Origin: Ignavibacteriales bacterium
Lineage (GTDB): Bacteria; Bacteroidota; Ignavibacteria; UBA10030
Assembly (NCBI GenBank): GCA_026390595.1
Contig: JAPLFQ010000005.1
Coordinates: 1-64,000, forward strand
Length of the DNA: 64,000 nt
Reading direction: 5' to 3'
Shown here: in pieces, positions 42,685-50,556 of the stretch
Layout of the letters: each line of letters opens with the position of its first letter
Numbering within the stretch: position 1 is the stretch's first letter
Notes under the pieces: generated by a model
Databases searched by the model: none
What the model saw: only the letters and a program-made list of their open reading frames with translations
Told to the model about the DNA's origin: nothing
Translations under genes and position numbers: made by a program

Positions 42685-43661
42685 TCATCTCTCCACGACT
42701 CCGGTTATTCATCAGTTCAAGCATTCTCGAGGTCATTCTCGTCCTGCTCTGCATCATACTTGCCTTCACGGCTTCCGGGTTCCTGACAGCAGACAACCTT
42801 CTTAACATTCTGCGGAATATATCGATGCAGGGGGTCATTGCGTTCGGCATGACCATGGTGATCATTTCCGGAGAAATCGACCTGAGTGTCGGCTCTGCGG
42901 TGGCATTCGCTGCCTGCCTTACAGCATTTCTCACGCAGAAGCTGGGGGGTGAATGGGCATCACTTCCGATCTCTTTTGCGATCACCGTTTCAATTGTTGT
43001 GACCCTCGGTATTGGTTTTCTCTTCGGGGCGTTTACCGGGTTCATGCGCAACCGCTATCAGGTGCCTAGTTTTATCACCACCCTCGCTCTCATGACGGGG
43101 CTTTCCGGTGCGGCAGAGCTGATCACAAACGGTTTTCCGCTGACACCGTTTCCCGCCTGGTACAATTTCATCGGCGGGGGCTACGTGCTCGGCATTCCTT
43201 TCCCCGCGATTCTCTTTCTTCTCACGTTTGCAGTCCTGCAATTCCTGATGAACTACACCTCGTTTGGCCGTTCCGTTTATGCGGTCGGGGGAAACGCTGA
43301 GGCAGCACGGCTCAGCGGCATCAACGTACGGCGTGTGAAGACAATGGTGTTCGGGATTACGGCTTTTCTTGCGGCTCTCAGCGGCGTCATGGTCTCGTCG
43401 GAAATTATGTCGGGGACCGCCACGACCGCCAAGGGTTGGGAATTGGATGTGATTGCCGCTGTTATCATCGGGGGCACGAGCTTTCTGGGCGGGGTTGGAA
43501 GAATCTGGGGGACGCTGATCGGCGTCGTGTTCCTCGGCGTCATGATGAACGGCATGACCCTTCTGAATGTCAGTGAATACTGGCAGCACGTTGCGCGAGG
43601 AACAATCATCCTTGTCGCCGTTCTCCTGAACCTCCTTCAAAAAGAAAAGGGTGCACGATGA
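42681..43661 (+). CDS. Sugar ABC transporter permease (RbsC-like)
   Basis: A 326-residue permease with about eight to ten helices and the BPD_transp_2 motifs (IAFGMTMVIISGEIDLSVGS, AVGGNAEAARLSGINV, IIGGTSFLGGVGRIWGTLIG). It forms the channel with the ATPase upstream. Both of its ends overlap neighbours by four bases, so importer and first URO-D-like gene are translationally coupled. Confidence 0.92.
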   Translation: MIISPRLRLFISSSILEVILVLLCIILAFTASGFLTADNLLNILRNISMQGVIAFGMTMVIISGEIDLSVGSAVAFAACLTAFLTQKLGGEWASLPISFAITVSIVVTLGIGFLFGAFTGFMRNRYQVPSFITTLALMTGLSGAAELITNGFPLTPFPAWYNFIGGGYVLGIPFPAILFLLTFAVLQFLMNYTSFGRSVYAVGGNAEAARLSGINVRRVKTMVFGITAFLAALSGVMVSSEIMSGTATTAKGWELDVIAAVIIGGTSFLGGVGRIWGTLIGVVFLGVMMNGMTLLNVSEYWQHVARGTIILVAVLLNLLQKEKGAR

Positions 43662-44680
43662 ACGGATACCAGCGGATGATGGCGGCGCTTCAGGGGAAGC
43701 AAGCGGACACGACCCCGGTGATGCTTCATAGTTTCATGATGGCGGCACGCGAGGCGGGCCTGACGATGGAGCAGTTCCGGAGCGATCCGAACACAATGGC
43801 CCGCGCATTTATCGAGTCGGTCGAGAAATATGAATACGACGGCATCATTGTCGATGTCGATACCGTGACGCTTGCCGGGGCTGCGGGTGTACCGATAGAC
43901 TTTCCGGTTGATCAGCCCTCGCAGGCAGCCGGTGTCCGCATCCACACGCTCGAAGAGGTCAACGATCTCCCGCCTGTCGATATTCGAAACTACCGCAGCG
44001 TGCAGGTCTGGCTTGAAGCGGTGACTATTCTCCGCAACTATTTCGGCGACGAGATTTTTGTGCGGGGCAATTGCGACCAGTCTCCCTTCACGCTCGCCAG
44101 CCTGATCCGGGGACTCGAGCCGTGGATGCTCGATCTGGCAAACGAGAGTTGCCATGAACTTATCCATAAGCTCCTCGAGTACTCCACCGCCATCACGCTT
44201 CAATTCGTTCAGTTGATGTCTGAAACCGGCGCTCATATGACGTCGAACGGAGACAGTGTCGCGGGTCCTGAGTTGATTTCACCCGCGATGTTCAGGACGT
44301 TCGCGCTCCCGTATGAAAAAACTATTGTCGACAAGTCCCACTCGGTCGGGCTTCCCTATTTCCTTCATATCTGCGGCAACACGAGCCGGATCATCGATGC
44401 GATGCTCGAGACAGGCTCAGACGGCCTGGAACTCGACTACAAGACGGACGCACTTCTGGCACATGCGAAGATGAAGGATCGGACAGTGTTTATCGGGAAC
44501 ATCGATCCCAGCGGCGTTCTGGCACTTGGGACTCCTCAGCTTGTGGAAGAAAAAACGCGGGAGCTGTTGACCATCTTTGCTGATACCCCCCGTTTCATTC
44601 TCAACGCCGGCTGTGCAATTCCACCCATCACACCACCCGAGAATTTGAAGGCGATGATCGGCGCGGCGAGGAGTTTCTAG
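43658..44680 (+). CDS. Uroporphyrinogen decarboxylase-family methyltransferase-like protein (1)
   Basis: A 340-residue TIM-barrel protein of the URO-D/MtbA superfamily. It has the zinc-site pattern of corrinoid methyltransferases: FLHICGNTS (H-x-C) and a later cysteine in ILNAGCAIPPITPPENL. No haem genes are near, so a C1-transfer role is more likely than porphyrin synthesis. Its coupling to a sugar-type importer suggests that it acts on the imported compound, perhaps a methylated or methoxylated molecule. Substrate and any corrinoid partner are not visible. Confidence 0.83.
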   Translation: MNGYQRMMAALQGKQADTTPVMLHSFMMAAREAGLTMEQFRSDPNTMARAFIESVEKYEYDGIIVDVDTVTLAGAAGVPIDFPVDQPSQAAGVRIHTLEEVNDLPPVDIRNYRSVQVWLEAVTILRNYFGDEIFVRGNCDQSPFTLASLIRGLEPWMLDLANESCHELIHKLLEYSTAITLQFVQLMSETGAHMTSNGDSVAGPELISPAMFRTFALPYEKTIVDKSHSVGLPYFLHICGNTSRIIDAMLETGSDGLELDYKTDALLAHAKMKDRTVFIGNIDPSGVLALGTPQLVEEKTRELLTIFADTPRFILNAGCAIPPITPPENLKAMIGAARSF

Positions 44681-44693
44681 TTTCCGGTGGTGG

Positions 44694-44743
44694 GTCACGC
44701 TCCGTCGTGACTAAACTCACCAGGACGTAACGGAGCCCGTCCT
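44694..44743. repeat. Structured intergenic element with three interlocking stems
   Basis: Between the two URO-D-like genes, GTCACG/CGTGAC (44694-44711) and AGGACG/CGTCCT (44722-44743) form two hairpins. Their loops carry GCTCCGT and ACGGAGC, which are perfectly complementary to each other. No T-run follows. It may be a dispersed palindromic repeat or an RNA kissing-loop element. Confidence 0.5.
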
Positions 44744-44760
44744 ACCAAAAATCGACACAC

Positions 44761-45843
44761 ATGACCTCAAAAGAACGCGTACATGCAGCCTTGGAGCGCA
44801 AACCCGTCGATCGCGTTCCCATCTTTATGTGGTTTCACCCCGAGACAACGAGGCATCTCTCCATGCTCCTTGAGATCCCTTCTTCCTATGTCGGTGAGGC
44901 GATGGGAAACGATGTCCGCCAGACATGGGTGAACAACAATTACGCTATGGAGGGGGTCGTCCATGAGCGCGAGGGGGAGGGGCACACAGACGTTTGGGGA
45001 ATCCGGTGGAAGAAGAGCGGGTATTTCAATCAGATCGCCGAATTTCCGCTCGAAAACGCATCACGCGAGAAGATCCTCTCCTATCAATTTCCATCGCGCC
45101 ATCAGGAAGAACTACTAAGCCAGATGTTTCCTCTGCTCGAGAATTCTTCGAACTGGTTCATTGGCTGTGACGTCTCCCCATGCGTATTCGAGATGTACTT
45201 CAGGTTACGCGGGATGAGGAATGCACTGATGGACATGGTCATCGACAAAGAGCTTGCATGCGAGATGTTCAAACGCAGCGTGGATTTCTCAGTCGCACTA
45301 GCCGAGCAAGCCTGCAAGCGTTTTCCGCTCGATTGGCTCTGGTCGGGGGATGATGTCGCTGCTCAAAATGCATTGATGATGAGCCCGGAGATGTGGCGCG
45401 AGCAGATCAGGCCCGAGCTGCAACGTGTCTTCGATGTTGGGAAAGCAGCGAATCTGTGGGTTGCCCACCATTGCTGCGGTTCTCTGCGCCCCATTATTCC
45501 CGATCTTATCGAGATGGGAGTCGACGTTCTGAACCCGATTCAATGCAATTGTCCCGGAATGGACCCGCTCGGATTAAAGAAGGAATTCGGACGCGAGCTG
45601 GCTTTCATGGGAGGGGTGGATACCGTGGACCTTCTCCCCATGGGGACCGTCGAACAAGTCCGGCGCTCAACTGCACGGCTTCTGGAGGGAATGACCGCCG
45701 ACGGAGGCGGATATATTCTCGCGGCTTCACACACCATTCCGCCGGAAACTCCGGATGAAAATATTTTTGCGCTCTATGCTGAGGCGGGAGTGAGCAAAGA
45801 AGAAATCTTCGACCGGGCAGCGAAGATTCGCCAGACTATGTAG
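44761..45843 (+). CDS. Uroporphyrinogen decarboxylase-family methyltransferase-like protein (2)
   Basis: A 360-residue URO-D superfamily protein (MTSKERVHAALERKPVDRVP is the common family start). It carries VAHHCCGSLRPIIPDLIEMG, giving a possible H-x-C metal site, but the distal cysteine seen in copy 1 is replaced here by ILAASHTIPPETPDENI. The metal site may therefore use histidine or be incomplete. It is separated from copy 1 by an 80-base spacer with a structured element. Together the pair probably processes what the ABC importer brings in. Confidence 0.82.
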   Translation: MTSKERVHAALERKPVDRVPIFMWFHPETTRHLSMLLEIPSSYVGEAMGNDVRQTWVNNNYAMEGVVHEREGEGHTDVWGIRWKKSGYFNQIAEFPLENASREKILSYQFPSRHQEELLSQMFPLLENSSNWFIGCDVSPCVFEMYFRLRGMRNALMDMVIDKELACEMFKRSVDFSVALAEQACKRFPLDWLWSGDDVAAQNALMMSPEMWREQIRPELQRVFDVGKAANLWVAHHCCGSLRPIIPDLIEMGVDVLNPIQCNCPGMDPLGLKKEFGRELAFMGGVDTVDLLPMGTVEQVRRSTARLLEGMTADGGGYILAASHTIPPETPDENIFALYAEAGVSKEEIFDRAAKIRQTM

Positions 45844-45887
45844 AAGGCAACCTTCTTCCACGCGCGAGCATTGTGAAGGTTGCCTTC
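45843..45887. terminator. Bidirectional hairpin between converging genes
   Basis: A perfect 13-bp inverted repeat (GAAGGCAACCTTC and GAAGGTTGCCTTC) with a 19-base loop begins at the last base of the URO-D-like stop codon and ends 12 bases before the leftward SPFH gene stop. It likely terminates both transcripts, though no clear T-run is present. Confidence 0.65.
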
Positions 45888-45898
45888 CACTGTGGATC

Positions 45899-46807
45899 CT
45901 ATTTTGTGTTCTTCACTACAGACATTGCGGTAGCGATCAGAGACGAAATGTCGCCAAAGTTCGCCGGTAGTATCAATGTCGTGCTCTGCTTCGCCAGATT
46001 ACCGAATTGTTCCACCAGTTTTTCTGCAACGCGCAATTGCACTGCCACCATTCCGCCGTTGGACTGAACAGCAGCCGCTACCGCTTTGACGCCATCTGCC
46101 GTCGCATTTGCCACCGCACGGATTGCTTCAGCCTGACCACCTGCTTCATTGATTTGTTTCTGACGAACTGCTTCGGATTCAAGAACGACCTTCTGTTTCT
46201 GCCCTTCGGCAACGTTGATGGCCGACTGTTTTTCTCCTTCTGACTGCAAGATGATCGCCCGTTTCTCGCGTTCCGCCTGCATTTGTTTTTCCATTGCTAT
46301 AAGTACGGTTTTCGGAGGGACGATATTCTTGATTTCATACCGAAGGATCTTCACGCCCCATGTACGGGAGGCCTCATTGATCGCACTGACGATTGCCGAA
46401 TTGATCAAGGTCCGTTCTTCAAATGTCTTATCAAGATCGATCTTACCGACTTCGCTTCGCATCGTCGTCTGTGACAACTGCACGATCGAAAACATGTAAT
46501 TGCTGATACCGTACGATGCCATCTGCGGGTCAAACACCTGCACGAAAATCACACCGTCGACCCCCACCTGCACGTTGTCTCTGGTGATGCAGACCTGCTC
46601 AGGTATATCAATTGTCTGTTCTTTCAGCGTATGCTTATAGGCAACTTTGTCCATGAATGGAATGATGTAGCTGATTCCCGCCTGCAGAGCGACGTGAAAT
46701 TTGCCGAGACGCTCAATGACGTATGCGCTCTGCTGTGGAACGACACGGACGCCTGTGATGACCATGAGGACCACGAGCGCAGCAAGGACAAGAAAGAATA
46801 TATCCAT
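45899..46807 (-). CDS. SPFH/band 7 (stomatin/QmcA-like) protein
   Basis: A 302-residue membrane-anchored protein. N-terminal helix (about 2-22), then the SPFH domain (VVPQQSAYVIERLGKFHVAL, EQTIDIPEQVCITRDNVQVGVDG), then a long coiled region (EKQMQAEREKRAIILQSEGEKQS) and a C-terminal segment. Such proteins oligomerise at membrane microdomains. AAAGGAG lies six bases upstream of the ATG. It follows the NfeD-like gene by 15 bases; NfeD and SPFH proteins are classic operon partners. Confidence 0.92.
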   Translation of the reverse strand: MDIFFLVLAALVVLMVITGVRVVPQQSAYVIERLGKFHVALQAGISYIIPFMDKVAYKHTLKEQTIDIPEQVCITRDNVQVGVDGVIFVQVFDPQMASYGISNYMFSIVQLSQTTMRSEVGKIDLDKTFEERTLINSAIVSAINEASRTWGVKILRYEIKNIVPPKTVLIAMEKQMQAEREKRAIILQSEGEKQSAINVAEGQKQKVVLESEAVRQKQINEAGGQAEAIRAVANATADGVKAVAAAVQSNGGMVAVQLRVAEKLVEQFGNLAKQSTTLILPANFGDISSLIATAMSVVKNTK

Positions 46808-46822
46808 AAGAACTCCTTTCTG

Positions 46823-47275
46823 TTAGATAGCCTGTTCGATGTATTTGACTTTCGCCCGGATACCGTCTAGTGAAACAATTTCGACCATGCTCCCTTCGCC
46901 AATCGTTTCGGCAGAGTCGCTGAAGGCGATCCATTCGGATCCCCTGTATGAAATGGCCCCTTCGTGACCGACGGGGATTGCTTTAACAACCTTGACCTTT
47001 TCCCCTTTGTAGTCCGGTGGCACGTCGTGACTGCCGAAGAACCGTTTCTTCGCAGTTTTTCTGAACACGAACGTCAAGAGCAGGGAAGAAACGGCGAAGA
47101 CCGCAAGCTGGCTATTGATTCCAGGTGTGATGCCGGCCCACGTGGTGAGCGAGACGATCAAGGCACCCACTCCGAAGAACGCGAAGACGAATGTGAGGCT
47201 CATCAGTTCGACGATGAAGAGGATGATTCCGATTATCGCCCAGACAAACACTGGAGACACAAATGTTTCATACAT
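46823..47275 (-). CDS. NfeD-family membrane protein
   Basis: A 150-residue short NfeD. Three helices in residues about 8-75 precede a C-terminal OB-fold domain (YKGEKVKVVKAIPVGHEGAISYRGSEW split in two strands, then IGEGSMVEIVSLDGIRAKV). The short form lacks the ClpP-like protease domain. AAGGAACC precedes the ATG at 47275. It is the partner of the SPFH protein downstream. Confidence 0.88.
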   Translation of the reverse strand: MYETFVSPVFVWAIIGIILFIVELMSLTFVFAFFGVGALIVSLTTWAGITPGINSQLAVFAVSSLLLTFVFRKTAKKRFFGSHDVPPDYKGEKVKVVKAIPVGHEGAISYRGSEWIAFSDSAETIGEGSMVEIVSLDGIRAKVKYIEQAI

Positions 47276-47335
47276 GGCGTTGGTTCCTTTCCCTGATATG
47301 AATGCCTCTGAACAATCTTACCTAAACCAGTATTT

Positions 47336-47404
47336 TCATTTCGACCAACGGGAGAGTTTCTTTTCGAGGGGTTCTTCTATTTCGATTTTCTTGATTTTTG
47401 CCAT
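47336..47404 (-). CDS. Possible 22-residue peptide, doubtful
   Basis: A 22-codon frame (MAKIKKIEIEEPLEKKLSRW and two more residues) follows AAAGGATGCA. It is highly charged. The start resembles the first residues of some type I restriction M subunits, so it could be a gene remnant, but the evidence is thin. Confidence 0.2.
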   Translation of the reverse strand: MAKIKKIEIEEPLEKKLSRWSK

Positions 47405-47911
47405 TGCATCCTTTCGAACACAAATACCGTCACCACAGCATTCATCTTGGAGTCAAATTCGGATAGTATTCATGGTTTCTCAGGTAGGCTCACCGCTAAT
47501 CTACACGAATAACGAGCAGCATTCAACCGAAATGCCTCGCATGGAGACTTGAGTGAGTATCCGGTGTGGGATTCCAAAGAACTGACGGCCTGAATCCTGC
47601 TGTTTGTTGCCAGAACCCTCGTCAAAATGCCCTCAGAATGATTCTTGATGACAGTCAACTCGGTAATTCTTAAGGGCTTGATGTCTCCACATGTTTATCA
47701 TGCTTTCGCCATCGTTGTTGACAGGCTGCCAACGCGGAAGCGACTGATCTTCACGGTTACCTCGGAAATTCTGATAAATCAATTATTCTTGAAACTCAAC
47801 GTGGTCGAAATGACATTCCCGCCTGACCACATCGAACAGATTGGGCGGGCAGGTCGACCTACATTTTGGACAGCCTCATTTTCAAAGACGTCGACTTCAA
47901 TCCCAGACTAC
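47405..47911. other. Gene-poor spacer
   Basis: About 500 bases between the NfeD operon and the trp leader promoter. It is somewhat more AT-rich than its surroundings. Frames of 60-90 codons exist on both strands but none has a ribosome binding site, family resemblance or convincing codon pattern. I see no RNA gene or repeat in it. Confidence 0.4.
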
Positions 47912-47940
47912 TTGACAAACTCATAAATGATTCCTATAGT
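47912..47940 (+). promoter_or_regulatory. Strong promoter of the trp leader
   Basis: TTGACA (47912-47917), a 17-base spacer and TATAGT (47935-47940, five of six). The expected start, about 47946-47949, falls on or just before the ATG of the leader peptide, so the transcript would be nearly or fully leaderless. Confidence 0.8.
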
Positions 47941-47948
47941 TTAGTAAC

Positions 47949-48008
47949 ATGAAACACGAACAGGCATATCAATTGTCAGCAGGTTATTGGTGGTGGCGCC
48001 GGCACTAG
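47949..48008 (+). CDS. trpL: trp leader peptide with three consecutive Trp codons
   Basis: A 19-codon frame encoding MKHEQAYQLSAGYWWWRRH. Three adjacent TGG codons (48 bases upstream of nothing else coding) stand 179 bases before trpB2, the arrangement of ribosome-stalling leaders. The -10 box ends eight bases before the ATG, so translation probably starts on a near-leaderless mRNA without a Shine-Dalgarno. Right after the stop codon comes CCCGCGCTTT, complementary (one bulge) to AAACGCGG in the downstream terminator stem, giving a candidate antiterminator. When charged tRNA-Trp is scarce, ribosomes stalled at WWW should favour read-through into trpB2. Confidence 0.8.
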   Translation: MKHEQAYQLSAGYWWWRRH

Positions 48009-48060
48009 CCCGCGCTTTACTGCTTGTCGTGCATTCATAAGAATTTGAATTCAACACAAC

Positions 48061-48100
48061 GGTGGAAACGCGGAATGGAGCGTTCCCACCATTTTCGTTT
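48061..48100 (+). terminator. Attenuator terminator before trpB2
   Basis: GGTGGAAACGC (48061-48071) pairs with GCGTTCCCACC (48080-48090) at ten of eleven positions around an eight-base loop, followed by ATTTTCGTTT. The left arm (AAACGCGG, 48066-48073) can instead pair with CCGCG-C-TTT just after the leader stop codon, which would break the terminator. Confidence 0.78.
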
Positions 48101-48186
48101 ATGGCTACCCTGAACACTGCGAGAACCTCCACCCACGCTTTTCCTTTTTCCACCCTTTCATTCATTGCACACCACATGGAGGTTTC

Positions 48187-49494
48187 ATGCAACGCTCATT
48201 CACACTTGAAGAACGGGAAATTCCAACTCATTACTACAACATCCTCCCGGACCTTCCGACACCTCTGGCCCCCCCCCTGCATCCAGCCACGAATCAGCCG
48301 ATAGGACCCCAGGATCTCGCGCCAATCTTTCCGATGACACTTATCGCACAGGAGATGAGCGCAGAGCGGTTCGTCGAGATTCCCGATGAAGTCCGCTCGG
48401 CATACGCTGCTTTCCGGCCGACACCCTTGTATCGCGCCCTTGCGCTGGAAAAAGCCCTGGACACGCCCGCCCAAATCTACTACAAGTACGAGGGGGTGAG
48501 TCCTGCGGGGAGTCACAAACTGAATACCGCTCTCGCACAAGCGTATTACAACAAGATGGCAGGGATTAAACGACTGGCAACAGAGACAGGGGCGGGCCAG
48601 TGGGGAAGCGCGTTGAGTCTCGCATGCAACATGTTTGGTCTTAAACTCAAAGTGTATATGGTCCGCATAAGCTACGAGCAAAAGCCCTATCGCCGGTCGA
48701 TGATCCAGACATGGGGAAGCGAAGTGGTGCCAAGCCCCAGCCGCGATACGAATGCGGGTCGCGCAATCCTGGAAAGAGATCCTTCGTCACGCGGAAGCCT
48801 CGGCATAGCAATCAGTGAAGCGGTCGAAGACGCTGCAACGCATGACGACACTAATTATTCCCTCGGCAGCGTGCTCAACCATGTTCTGCTTCACCAGACG
48901 GTGATCGGTCTTGAATCCATAAAACAAATGGAGCTGGCCGGTGCTTTTCCGGATGTGGTGATCGCATGCGTGGGCGGGGGATCAAACTTCGGCGGACTTG
49001 CGCTGCCGTTTGTCAAAGAGAAGATCGGTGGCAAGCAGATTCGCGTCATTGCCGTCGAACCGGCATCCTGTCCGTCGTTGACAAAAGGCGAATTTCGGTA
49101 TGATTTTGGAGATACAGCGGGCTTGACGCCGCTCCTTCAAATGTATACTCTCGGACACGAATTCATGCCGCCGTCGCTTCACGCGGGCGGTCTCCGCTAT
49201 CACGGTATGTCGCCGATTGTCAGCTGGCTCTACAAAGACAAACTCATCGAAGCCCAGGCCTATGAACAAAACGACGTGTTTTCCGCTGCGGTGACATTTG
49301 CGCGCACCGAAGGGATCATACCTGCCCCGGAGTCTTCACATGCAATCAAGTCTTCGATTGTCGAAGCTCTGAGGGCAAAGGAAGAAGGATCCAAAAAGAC
49401 GATTCTCTTCAATCTCAGCGGGCATGGTCATTTTGACATGGCCGCCTATGACGCGTACTTTTCCGGGCACCTGGACTCAAATGGGAAGGGGTGA
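48187..49494 (+). CDS. trpB2: TrpB2-type tryptophan synthase beta chain
   Basis: A 435-residue PLP enzyme. It has the TrpB2-specific N-terminal extension (about 1-80, [20 protein letters not shown]), the PLP lysine in [27 protein letters not shown], the phosphate-binding GGGSNFGG and a C-terminal NLSGHGHFD. TrpB2 makes tryptophan from indole and serine, or acts on phosphoserine in some lineages, often without TrpA. No trpA is adjacent here. The upstream Trp leader peptide and attenuator indicate regulation by tryptophan supply, which supports a real tryptophan biosynthetic role. Confidence 0.93.
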   Translation: MQRSFTLEEREIPTHYYNILPDLPTPLAPPLHPATNQPIGPQDLAPIFPMTLIAQEMSAERFVEIPDEVRSAYAAFRPTPLYRALALEKALDTPAQIYYKYEGVSPAGSHKLNTALAQAYYNKMAGIKRLATETGAGQWGSALSLACNMFGLKLKVYMVRISYEQKPYRRSMIQTWGSEVVPSPSRDTNAGRAILERDPSSRGSLGIAISEAVEDAATHDDTNYSLGSVLNHVLLHQTVIGLESIKQMELAGAFPDVVIACVGGGSNFGGLALPFVKEKIGGKQIRVIAVEPASCPSLTKGEFRYDFGDTAGLTPLLQMYTLGHEFMPPSLHAGGLRYHGMSPIVSWLYKDKLIEAQAYEQNDVFSAAVTFARTEGIIPAPESSHAIKSSIVEALRAKEEGSKKTILFNLSGHGHFDMAAYDAYFSGHLDSNGKG

Positions 49495-49559
49495 GGGAAA
49501 AAGCAGGGATGTATCGGAGTAGTGGAGATATGGAGTAATGGACTGGTGAGCGGCATACT

Positions 49560-49589
49560 GGTGATTAGTTAATTGGTGATTGGTTAACC
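49560..49589 (-). repeat. 30-bp dispersed repeat, copy 1
   Basis: The minus strand of this intergenic stretch matches the plus strand of 61202-61231 at 29 of 30 positions. It consists of two imperfect TTAACYAATCACC units. It lies between converging trpB2 and the TMEM175-like gene. Confidence 0.6.
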
Positions 49590-49619
49590 GGGTTATTTCC
49601 AAACCAATTAACTTCTCAT

Positions 49620-50276
49620 TTACCGTTTCTCTTTCCTCTTCCCCCGATTCACCAGCCGGAGAACAAAAGGAATCAGGATGGGCACGTACCTGGCCGCCCA
49701 GGGATTTATGAAAGCGACGGGGATCGTCAACGCGAAAACACTGGAGATGACGACCGCGCGTGTTTTGGCGGCTCGTGTGATTTCAGGCGTGAGGGAATCA
49801 TCGCTGACTCTGTTTGCGGGATTCCCCACGTACCGCCAGAGTAAAAAGAGCGTGAATCCCGAATAGCAGAAATTCAGAACGTAGACTGCAAGAGGAGTGA
49901 TGTAGTGAATTGTTTTGGGTGTGGAATACTCGCCGAAAATGCCTGTGCTGAATGGCATCAGCACTATGGAGAGCAGGAAAAGAAGGTTGAGCCAGAGTAG
50001 TTTGGATGTGTAGTCGATCACATACCCAAACAGCACGTGATGCCTCGTCCAGTACATGCCGACCAGCAAAAAGCTGATAAGGAAACCGAGAAACTTCGGG
50101 GCCAGACGTGCGACGGCCCAGAGAAGATCGGTTTCGTTCGTTATGCCATCGTGCATGGACGGCACTTTGATTTCAATGATCAGCAGTGTGATTGCGATAG
50201 CAAAAACCGCGTCGCTGAAAAGGATTACGCGCTCGAGCTGGAGCGCCCTGCGTGAATCGTGGTGGGCTGATTTCAT
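49620..50276 (-). CDS. TMEM175/DUF1211-family channel-like protein
   Basis: A 218-residue membrane protein with six helices. The family signature FSDAVFAIAITLLIIEIKVP in helix 1 is clear; in characterised bacterial and eukaryotic TMEM175 proteins this FSD region lines a potassium-conducting pore. The C-terminal RGKRKEKR tail is basic. It stands alone, transcribed leftwards, opposite trpB2. Ion selectivity cannot be told from sequence. Confidence 0.88.
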   Translation of the reverse strand: MKSAHHDSRRALQLERVILFSDAVFAIAITLLIIEIKVPSMHDGITNETDLLWAVARLAPKFLGFLISFLLVGMYWTRHHVLFGYVIDYTSKLLWLNLLFLLSIVLMPFSTGIFGEYSTPKTIHYITPLAVYVLNFCYSGFTLFLLWRYVGNPANRVSDDSLTPEITRAAKTRAVVISSVFALTIPVAFINPWAARYVPILIPFVLRLVNRGKRKEKR

Positions 50277-50556
50277 TTAACGTTCGTTCTCCTTTCGCGA
50301 TTCGTTCTGCCTCCGTGCCAATATATGCACTGGAACGGTTGACCGATGAACATCGAGCCGGTAAAATAGCACAATCGCCTTCGATACACAATGAACTTCC
50401 CACGATCGCCGACACTCCGCATGACCATCACTACCGGTTGAATTCTGTAGCGCTTTTCCCTACTTTTCGCTGGAGTCTTGTGGCCAACAAAGCGCCGTCA
50501 TCTTTTCCCCACAGTTCTCATCGCCCCCTCAGGGCAGACCTCGTCCCAGAGTACGA

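Noticed and set aside
43658-45843. Porphyrin biosynthesis genes (hemE)
   Set aside because: The URO-D-family proteins carry H-x-C methyltransferase-type motifs and sit with an importer; no other haem synthesis gene is present.
47336-47404. Remnant of a type I restriction M subunit
   Set aside because: Only the first dozen residues resemble the family start and nothing downstream continues the match; listed only as a doubtful short frame.
47645-47926. 93-codon frame on the plus strand upstream of the trp leader
   Set aside because: No ribosome binding site, no family resemblance and its end overlaps the trp leader promoter. Another frame here also looks protein-like for a short stretch, so both are probably chance.
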